Position numbers and translations under genes: made by a program
Notes under the pieces: model-generated
Databases searched by the model: none
Told to the model about the DNA's origin: nothing
Seen by the model: the letters and a program-made list of their open reading frames with translations, nothing else
In this document: piece after piece, positions 6,576 to 11,617 of the stretch
Numbering within the stretch: the first letter of the stretch is position 1
Layout of the letters: every line of letters begins with the position of its first letter
Assembly: GCA_024225875.1 (NCBI GenBank)
Contig: JAAEMD010000190.1
Coordinates: 1 to 11,617 of the forward strand
Length of the DNA: 11,617 nt
Reading direction: 5' to 3'
DNA from: a bacterium
GTDB taxonomy: Bacteria; Margulisbacteria; Marinamargulisbacteria; JAAEMD01

Positions 6576-7385
6576 CTACTTAAGAGATATAATGTTCTGT
6601 GGACATTTAGTTACTGAATCGTTTAACTGTTCTTCAGATAGTTTTTGTGATGCCTCATAATCTACAGTTGCCAGAAAATTTTCTATTTTATATGTTGCTG
6701 CATCCACTTTTTTTGCACAGATAGTACAACCTATACAGCCAACCTTACAGGATTTTTTTGTAACAGGACCTGTATCTTTTGAAGAACACAAGACAAATAC
6801 TTTCTGATCTACAGGTACAAGCTTAAATAAATCTCTCGGACATTCTTCAATACATTTACCACAAGCTGTACACTTTTCTTCAGATACTAAAGGCAGACCA
6901 TTGTCCGCCATTTTAAGGGCATCAAAAGGACATACCTTAACACAGTCGCCTGTGCTTAAGCAGCCATATAAACATGATTTAGAGCCGCCATTAGTTATGT
7001 GCTCTGCCAGACAGGTATGATGACCATAGTAATCCGCTCTTGTATCTACATTTTCTTTTGTACCTGTACAGTGTAACTCTGCAACCATTTTTACACCTTT
7101 AGCATCTAACTCTTTACCAATAATATCAGCTATACACTGCATATTTTCATCTTCATTTACAGGGCAGAGTGCCGGGTCAATATCTTCCTCAATAATAGCT
7201 TCACCAAAAGCTCCGCAGCCTGCAAAACCACATGCTCCGCAATTTACACCTGGCAGACATTCAACTATTTTTTCAATTTTAGGGTCTTCATCCACATGAA
7301 ATTTTTTATTAACAACAACAAGGATTATTGCCCAGATAAAACCTAAACCACCCATCCCTGCTACAGCCATCCACATATCTTTCAT
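6576..7385 (-). CDS. rnfB: Rnf complex subunit RnfB (multi-cluster ferredoxin-accepting subunit)
   Basis: 269-residue electron-entry subunit of the Rnf complex, which takes electrons from reduced ferredoxin. A single N-terminal membrane segment (about 5-26) anchors it. A Cys-rich domain follows: C43-x5-C49-x2-C52-x4-C57 with C74, the characteristic RnfB [4Fe-4S] site. Next come ferredoxin-type motifs C138-x3-C142-x5-C148-x3-C152-Pro and C172-x2-C175-x2-C178-x3-C182-Pro, then a further C213-x3-C217-x2-C220-x2-C223 set with C261-Pro. The many clusters match the extended RnfB of anaerobic Bacillota and Thermotogae rather than the shorter proteobacterial form. The ATG at 7385 has GAAGGA 8 nt upstream and follows rnfA by 18 nt. 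It is the last of the six rnf genes, the usual place in rnfCDGEAB operons. Confidence 0.96.
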   Translation of the reverse strand: MKDMWMAVAGMGGLGFIWAIILVVVNKKFHVDEDPKIEKIVECLPGVNCGACGFAGCGAFGEAIIEEDIDPALCPVNEDENMQCIADIIGKELDAKGVKMVAELHCTGTKENVDTRADYYGHHTCLAEHITNGGSKSCLYGCLSTGDCVKVCPFDALKMADNGLPLVSEEKCTACGKCIEECPRDLFKLVPVDQKVFVLCSSKDTGPVTKKSCKVGCIGCTICAKKVDAATYKIENFLATVDYEASQKLSEEQLNDSVTKCPQNIISLK

Positions 7386-7403
7386 TATTCTTATCCTTCT
7401 TTT

Positions 7404-7982
7404 TTAAATTAATCCGGCAAAACCCATAAAAGCCAGGGCCAGGCAACCAGCAGTCATCAAGGCAATAGGAACACCCTTAAAAGGTTTCGGCACATCAGCA
7501 AATTCCAGCTCTTCACGGATTCCGGACATTAATACTAAAGCTAAAGTAAATCCAACCCCGGCACCAAGCGCAAAGAAGATATTATTTAAAAGAGTATATT
7601 CTCTTAAAACTCCAAATAAAGCTAAACCAAGAATGGCACAGTTAGTTGTAATTAAAGGCAAATATATTCCAAGAGATTTATACAGTGTTTTACTTGTTTT
7701 TTTAATAAACATCTCTACTACCTGAACCAGGCTTGCTATTATCAAAATAAAAGATACATTCATAAGATAGCCAATGTTAAAAGGAGCCAGAAAATAGTTA
7801 TATATTAAATTAGAAGCAATAGCTGCTATAGTCATAACAAAGGTAACGGCCGCTCCCATTGAAACAGCTGATTCTGTTTTTTTGGAAACCCCTAAGAAAG
7901 GACATATCCCTAAAAAATATGATAATACAAAATTATTTACAACAGCAGCTGAAATAAAGATCAATAAGTTCTGCTTAATCAT
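7404..7982 (-). CDS. rnfA: Rnf complex membrane subunit RnfA
   Basis: 192-residue integral membrane protein with about six hydrophobic segments, homologous to RnfE and to NqrE/NqrD. The conserved half-motifs LGICPFLG (24-31) and TTNCAILGL (112-120) supply C26 and C115. In structures of Rnf and the related Nqr, paired cysteines from the two homologous subunits hold an intramembrane [2Fe-2S] cluster that passes electrons across the membrane. GAGVGFTLALVLMSGIRE (140-157) is the usual C-terminal signature. The gene starts 2 nt after rnfE, with AAGGAG 8 nt before the ATG lying inside the end of rnfE. Length is normal for the family and nothing looks disrupted. Confidence 0.96.
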   Translation of the reverse strand: MIKQNLLIFISAAVVNNFVLSYFLGICPFLGVSKKTESAVSMGAAVTFVMTIAAIASNLIYNYFLAPFNIGYLMNVSFILIIASLVQVVEMFIKKTSKTLYKSLGIYLPLITTNCAILGLALFGVLREYTLLNNIFFALGAGVGFTLALVLMSGIREELEFADVPKPFKGVPIALMTAGCLALAFMGFAGLI

Positions 7983-7984
7983 TT

Positions 7985-8578
7985 CTACTTCTCCTTAATA
8001 ACGTGCATTCCTGCAACAATAAAACCCATAGCAATAAATGCTCCTGGAGGTAAAACCATAATTAACCATGGCTTAAACCAGCTGCCGATAATTGACATTC
8101 CTAAAATACTTCCATTACCTAATAACTCTCTAACTGAAGAGATAAGTATTAAACCAAGGGTAAACCCAGCGCCCATACCAAGGCCATCAAGAATTGATTT
8201 AAAACAGCTGTGTTTTGAAGCAAACGCTTCTGCTCTGCCTAATATAAGGCAGTTAACAACAATTAAAGGGATAAATGGACCAAGGGCTTTAGATATATCC
8301 ATAAAATTAGCTTTAATAAAAATATCAGCCATAGTAACAAAGGTTGCAATAACTACAATATAACAGGCAATACGAACCTGCTTAGGAATAAAGTTCCTCA
8401 ACAATGAAATGATTATGTTGGAACATATTAAAACAAAACTGGTTGCTAAACCCATTGCCAGTCCATTAACAACAGTTCCTGTTACAGCAAGAACAGGACA
8501 CATTCCCAGCAGCTGAATTAATACAGGGTTTTCCTTCCAGATACCTTTTGTAAATTCTTGAACAGGTGAATTACTCAT
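7985..8578 (-). CDS. rnfE: Rnf complex membrane subunit RnfE
   Basis: 197-residue integral membrane protein, paralogous to RnfA, with about six transmembrane stretches. The motifs LGMCPVLAVT (24-33) and VNCLILGRAEAFA (108-120) provide C27 and C110, the counterparts of C26 and C115 in RnfA for the shared intramembrane Fe-S cluster. The N-terminal FTKGIWKENPVLIQLLG is the typical RnfE opening. The ATG overlaps the rnfG stop codon by one base (TAATG), indicating translational coupling. An AAAGGCAGG stretch in the end of rnfG serves as the ribosome binding site. Confidence 0.96.
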   Translation of the reverse strand: MSNSPVQEFTKGIWKENPVLIQLLGMCPVLAVTGTVVNGLAMGLATSFVLICSNIIISLLRNFIPKQVRIACYIVVIATFVTMADIFIKANFMDISKALGPFIPLIVVNCLILGRAEAFASKHSCFKSILDGLGMGAGFTLGLILISSVRELLGNGSILGMSIIGSWFKPWLIMVLPPGAFIAMGFIVAGMHVIKEK

Positions 8579-9138
8579 TAAAAACCTGCCTTTCTGAGTA
8601 TTTTTATTTTTTTATTAATCAAATCTACAACAGCTTGTGATGAAATTGTTGCTGCTGTAATCGCTCTGATTTCACTATTAGTCTTTTCTGCTTTTTCTTT
8701 AATACAGACAACAGGCTTTTCTAATAAAGTTAAACTACTGAATTTATCATAAAAAGAATCTTCTGTTATTTTTGCTCCCAGACCAGGAGTTTCCGACTGC
8801 TCCAGGACTCTGATACCAGTAATATTCTTCCAGTCAATATCTACTGATAAAGCAACTTTGATCGGAGCCTGGAATCCATTGCCTTCGGCAAGAAAAAAAT
8901 ATGCCTTTAAAATTTTATCTTTATCATAACATTCATAAATACTTTCACCATTTTTAACCTTAACCTTAAAACTCTTTACCTGAGGATTAATACTGTAAAG
9001 GGCTTCTTCTACTCTAATGGTTTCGTTCTTCTTGATTTTTTCAACAGATACAGACCATACACCAGATAATACCAGTCCGGAAACAGCAGTAATCAAAACC
9101 ATTACAAATATCATTCTAAAAGATAAATTATTATACAT
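8578..9138 (-). CDS. rnfG: Rnf complex flavoprotein subunit RnfG
   Basis: 186-residue membrane-anchored subunit with one N-terminal transmembrane segment and an extracytoplasmic FMN-binding domain. The conserved EQSETPGLGAKI lies at 115-126 when numbered from the GTG at 9144. FMN is normally attached to the last Thr of a D-x-x-[ST]-G-A-T motif. Here the segment reads RAITAATISS (160-169), so the acceptor would be Thr166, with Arg where Asp is usual and Ala where Gly is usual. The rest of the fold and the family length are normal. I choose the ATG at 9138: AAGG at 9147-9150 is 8 nt upstream of it but almost abuts the GTG at 9144. The gene follows rnfD by 14 nt and overlaps rnfE by one base. 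Confidence 0.94.
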   Translation of the reverse strand: MYNNLSFRMIFVMVLITAVSGLVLSGVWSVSVEKIKKNETIRVEEALYSINPQVKSFKVKVKNGESIYECYDKDKILKAYFFLAEGNGFQAPIKVALSVDIDWKNITGIRVLEQSETPGLGAKITEDSFYDKFSSLTLLEKPVVCIKEKAEKTNSEIRAITAATISSQAVVDLINKKIKILRKAGF

Positions 9139-9146
9139 TTTCACGC

Positions 9147-9150
9147 CCTT
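9147..9150 (-). promoter_or_regulatory. Ribosome binding site that decides the rnfG start
   Basis: AAGG lies 8 nt before the ATG at 9138-9136 but only 2 nt before the in-frame GTG at 9144-9142. Spacing therefore favours the ATG, shortening RnfG by two residues. Confidence 0.6.
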
Positions 9151-9152
9151 AT

Positions 9153-10109
9153 TTAATTAGTTACTGTTCCCAGTATTCTGGGTCTGGTATGTCTATTAAT
9201 TATTGGAACAAATCCATTCATAAATAAAATAGAAAACATAACAGCTTCAGGTAGTCCACCAAAAACTCTAATTATCATTATCACAGTTCCTATACCAAAA
9301 CCAAAAATAATCTTTCCCTTATGAGTGACAGGCGATGTAATCATATCCGTTGCCATATAAAAAGCTCCAATTATTACACCTCCGGCAAACCAGTTATAGA
9401 AAATACTTCCTGGCTCGACACCAGGGATCAAAGCAAACACAACTGCAAATAAAGCTATGGTTATTAACGTTGCCAGCGGTATGCGCAAATCAATAACTCC
9501 CTTAATAAGAAGATAAGCAGCTCCTAATAATAATAAAAAAGCTGATGTCTCACCTATACAACCTCCATGAAAACCAAAAAACAGCTCCTTTGCTCCTGCA
9601 AACACCTTTTCAAACTTCCCCATTGCAAGTGGAGTAGCAGAACTGACAATTTCAACACCACTTATTACCGGTGAGCTCCAGGTAGTCATCAGAACAGGGA
9701 AGCTCATCTGTAAAAAAGCCCTTCCCAGTAATGCCGGATTAAATATGTTATAACCCAGCCCGCCGAAAAGGCTTTTACCTATAATAATCGCAAACCAGGA
9801 ACCAAGTAATGCACACCATAAAGGAATTGCAGGTGGTAAAACCATTGCTAACAGAATACCGGTAAGAACAGCTGAATAATCTTTAATAATCCACATATTT
9901 CTTTTACGCAGTTTTTGAACAAACATTTCAGCACTTATACAACCCAGAATACAAACTATAGTTACCATAATCGCCGGAAGTTTAAAAATATAAAAGCCCC
10001 AGAGCAGGGCCGGAATCAGTGCTATAATAACCGAAAGCATAGTAGCAGGAACACTTTCGTTACCATTTAAATGTGGTGATATTGATAAGGTAAATTTTCT
10101 ATTTTCCAT
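9153..10109 (-). CDS. rnfD: Rnf complex membrane flavoprotein subunit RnfD
   Basis: 318-residue integral membrane protein with many hydrophobic helices, homologous to NqrB. Signature segments are SPHLNGN (11-17), KDYSAVLTGILLAMVLPP (76-93), GGLGYNIFNPALLGRAFL (116-133) and the C-terminal YMATDMITSP with GLPEAVMFSILFMN. The covalent FMN acceptor is expected to be Thr159 in EIVSSATPLA (153-162). The usual motif is D-x-x-S-G-A-T-P-L, so Glu replaces Asp and Ser replaces Gly. The ATG follows rnfC by 3 nt, with AAAGG 7 nt upstream inside the end of rnfC. Together with RnfG and RnfA/E it forms the membrane electron path linked to Na+ or H+ translocation; the sequence does not tell which ion. Confidence 0.96.
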   Translation of the reverse strand: MENRKFTLSISPHLNGNESVPATMLSVIIALIPALLWGFYIFKLPAIMVTIVCILGCISAEMFVQKLRKRNMWIIKDYSAVLTGILLAMVLPPAIPLWCALLGSWFAIIIGKSLFGGLGYNIFNPALLGRAFLQMSFPVLMTTWSSPVISGVEIVSSATPLAMGKFEKVFAGAKELFFGFHGGCIGETSAFLLLLGAAYLLIKGVIDLRIPLATLITIALFAVVFALIPGVEPGSIFYNWFAGGVIIGAFYMATDMITSPVTHKGKIIFGFGIGTVIMIIRVFGGLPEAVMFSILFMNGFVPIINRHTRPRILGTVTN

Positions 10110-10112
10110 AAG

Positions 10113-11435
10113 TTAACCTTTCTTTTGTATATCTGCCTGGCGTTTTTTTAATTTACCAACCTTTATTAATTGAACAATGGGTCTGTTTGAAGGACAGCAA
10201 TAAACACAGGTACCGCACTCCATACAATCAAGCATTCCTGTTTTTTCAGCCAGATCAACTCTGCCATGTTCAATATACTTTGCAAGCTCGCAAGGAACTA
10301 ACCCCATTGGACATTGAGTAACACAGTCACCACATCTAAGACAGGGCTCAATTTTTGTATTACCTGTTTCTTTTTTAGTTAATGCCAGCAAACCTGTAGT
10401 TGTTTTTATGATTGGGATATTATAATCAGATAAGGCAATCCCCATCATAGGACCACCGACAACTAATCTTTCTGCATCCTTATTCAGTCCACCGCAAAAA
10501 TCAATAATTTCAGAGAAGGGAGTACCCAGCTTAACACAAAGGTTTTTCTGTTTGTTGATTCCCTTTCCGGATACTGTTAATATCTTTTCTAAAATAGGCT
10601 TATCATAAAATACTGCATTTGCTATTGCCACTACAGTGTTAACATTCACCACAACTACCCCAACATTTAAAGGCAGACCTCCTCGAGGCACTTCTTTATC
10701 GATCAATGCTTTTACCAGCATTTTTTCTCCGCCCTGAGGATATTTGGTTTTTAAAGGCTCTACTCTTATTCCTATAACACTACTGAGCTTTTCTTCAATT
10801 TTTTTTATCGCTTCAGGCTTGTTATTTTCAACCCCTATAATAACTTCCTTTATATTAAAAGCATACTTAATCAAACGCATACCCTCAATAAAACGCTCTG
10901 TATCTTCCAGCATTGAGCGATAATCACAATTCACATAAGACTCACATTCACAGGCATTTATCAGTACCTTATCTATTTTTTGACCTTCTTTTGTTAAAAA
11001 TTTAACATAGGTAGGAAAACCAGCTCCACCAAGACCAACAATACCTTTATCTTTAATGATTTTTATAAAATCATCTTTACTTATATCCTGAAATTTTATT
11101 TTTTTTCTTTCCCAGGTTCTCGGCTTAACTGTTTTATCTCTTTCAATAACTATAGTATCAACATTAATTCCAGCTATATGAGGATATCTACTGATTTTTT
11201 TAATTTTTCCTGACACAGGAGTATGTATTGGCGCTGATATAAAACCGTCTGCTTCAGCTACAAGATCACCTTCTTCTACAATATCGCCTGCTTTTACAAC
11301 CGGCCGGGCATAAGCACCAATATTCTGATATAAGGGAAGATAAACTGTATCTGGCAAAGGACATTTTTCTATTTTCAGATCTTCAGTTAATTCTTTGTAT
11401 TCTTTAGGATGAATACCACCTTCGAATGTTTTCAT
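10113..11435 (-). CDS. rnfC: Rnf complex NADH-interacting subunit RnfC
   Basis: 440-residue peripheral subunit facing the cytoplasm; it exchanges electrons with NAD+/NADH. Order of domains: the RnfC N-terminal barrel-like region beginning MKTFEGGIHP, the flavin/nucleotide segment GIVGLGGAGFPTYVK (131-145), a SLBB-like region near 255-320, and two [4Fe-4S] motifs C365-x2-C368-x2-C371-x3-C375-Pro and C404-x2-C407-x2-C410-x3-C414-Pro. The frame extends upstream to an ATG at 11525, but that start has no ribosome binding site and the 30 extra residues do not look like RnfC. The ATG at 11435 has GAGAGAGGG (11442-11450) 6 nt upstream and begins the conserved sequence. It is the first gene of the rnfCDGEAB order. 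Confidence 0.96.
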   Translation of the reverse strand: MKTFEGGIHPKEYKELTEDLKIEKCPLPDTVYLPLYQNIGAYARPVVKAGDIVEEGDLVAEADGFISAPIHTPVSGKIKKISRYPHIAGINVDTIVIERDKTVKPRTWERKKIKFQDISKDDFIKIIKDKGIVGLGGAGFPTYVKFLTKEGQKIDKVLINACECESYVNCDYRSMLEDTERFIEGMRLIKYAFNIKEVIIGVENNKPEAIKKIEEKLSSVIGIRVEPLKTKYPQGGEKMLVKALIDKEVPRGGLPLNVGVVVVNVNTVVAIANAVFYDKPILEKILTVSGKGINKQKNLCVKLGTPFSEIIDFCGGLNKDAERLVVGGPMMGIALSDYNIPIIKTTTGLLALTKKETGNTKIEPCLRCGDCVTQCPMGLVPCELAKYIEHGRVDLAEKTGMLDCMECGTCVYCCPSNRPIVQLIKVGKLKKRQADIQKKG

Positions 11436-11617
11436 AAAAAACCCTCTCTCTTTAAAAAACGACCTCAAGAATAATGGAAATAAAGCAGTTTTGCAAGTTA
11501 TAATAATATTTAACGTGCGTATCATGCAATATATGACACAGTTACCAGACAGTAGTATTATCCATCAAAAAATGCCGGAAAAAATTATTCAAACTGGCTC
11601 ACAATAGTGTTGATAAA
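11436..11617. other. Upstream region of the rnf operon
   Basis: No gene is seen. The promoter of the rnf operon should lie here on the minus strand, but no pair of hexamers stands out. TTGCAT (11524-11529) has only poor -10 matches at acceptable spacing among the TATTAT/TATAAC runs downstream. An imperfect inverted repeat, GTATCAT (11519-11525) and ATGACAC (11533-11539) separated by 7 nt, overlaps that TTGCAT. The ribosome binding site GAGAGAGGG of rnfC is at 11442-11450. Confidence 0.5.

Noticed and set aside
11436..11525. 30-residue N-terminal extension of RnfC
   Set aside because: The upstream ATG has no ribosome binding site, the added residues are unlike RnfC, and a well-placed GAGAGAGGG precedes the ATG at 11435.
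1..11617. Mobile elements, CRISPR arrays, tRNA or rRNA genes
   Set aside because: No transposase or integrase, no regularly spaced direct repeats, and no tRNA- or rRNA-like sequence were seen. The window is a conventional metabolic operon region.

Overview
All eleven recognisable genes lie on the minus strand, so the window reads right to left. The DNA is AT-rich, with Shine-Dalgarno sequences of the AAGGAG type and very tight gene packing. The content is strictly anaerobic redox chemistry: a complete Rnf complex, many ferredoxin-type clusters and flavin-based enzymes. This points to a fermentative or acetogenic-type anaerobe of the Bacillota. A diderm lineage such as Halanaerobiales or Negativicutes is possible, but the sequence alone does not settle it.

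Region 1 (11435 to 6576) is a full rnfCDGEAB operon with gaps of at most 18 nt and one stop/start overlap. It encodes the membrane ferredoxin:NAD+ oxidoreductase that moves Na+ or H+ across the membrane. Region 2 (6561 to 4799) continues on the same strand with an ApbE-type flavin transferase, the enzyme class that attaches FMN to the threonines of RnfG and RnfD, and then a lipoprotein of unknown function. Both proteins have a lipobox and an Asp immediately after the lipidated Cys.

Region 3 (4798 to 4636) is a 163-nt non-coding gap with a candidate promoter and two short AT-rich palindromes. Region 4 (4635 to 269) is a three-gene unit: a NuoE-like [2Fe-2S] subunit, a NuoF/HydB-like flavo-iron-sulfur subunit, and a fusion of a NuoG-type [2Fe-2S] domain, a GltD/NfnB-type FAD-NADPH domain and C-terminal Fe-S domains. 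No hydrogenase H-cluster or formate dehydrogenase catalytic domain is present. This layout best fits the Sporomusa-type electron-bifurcating transhydrogenase (Stn), which links NADH, ferredoxin and NADPH. Region 5 (1 to 268) is non-coding and holds a 10-bp GC-rich hairpin at the likely end of the operon.

The proposed joint role is inferred. Rnf exchanges electrons between ferredoxin and NAD+ using or building an ion gradient. The Stn-like enzyme, in the soluble fraction, equilibrates the same ferredoxin and NADH pools with NADPH. ApbE matures Rnf. The least understood component is the lipoprotein gene between the two machines.
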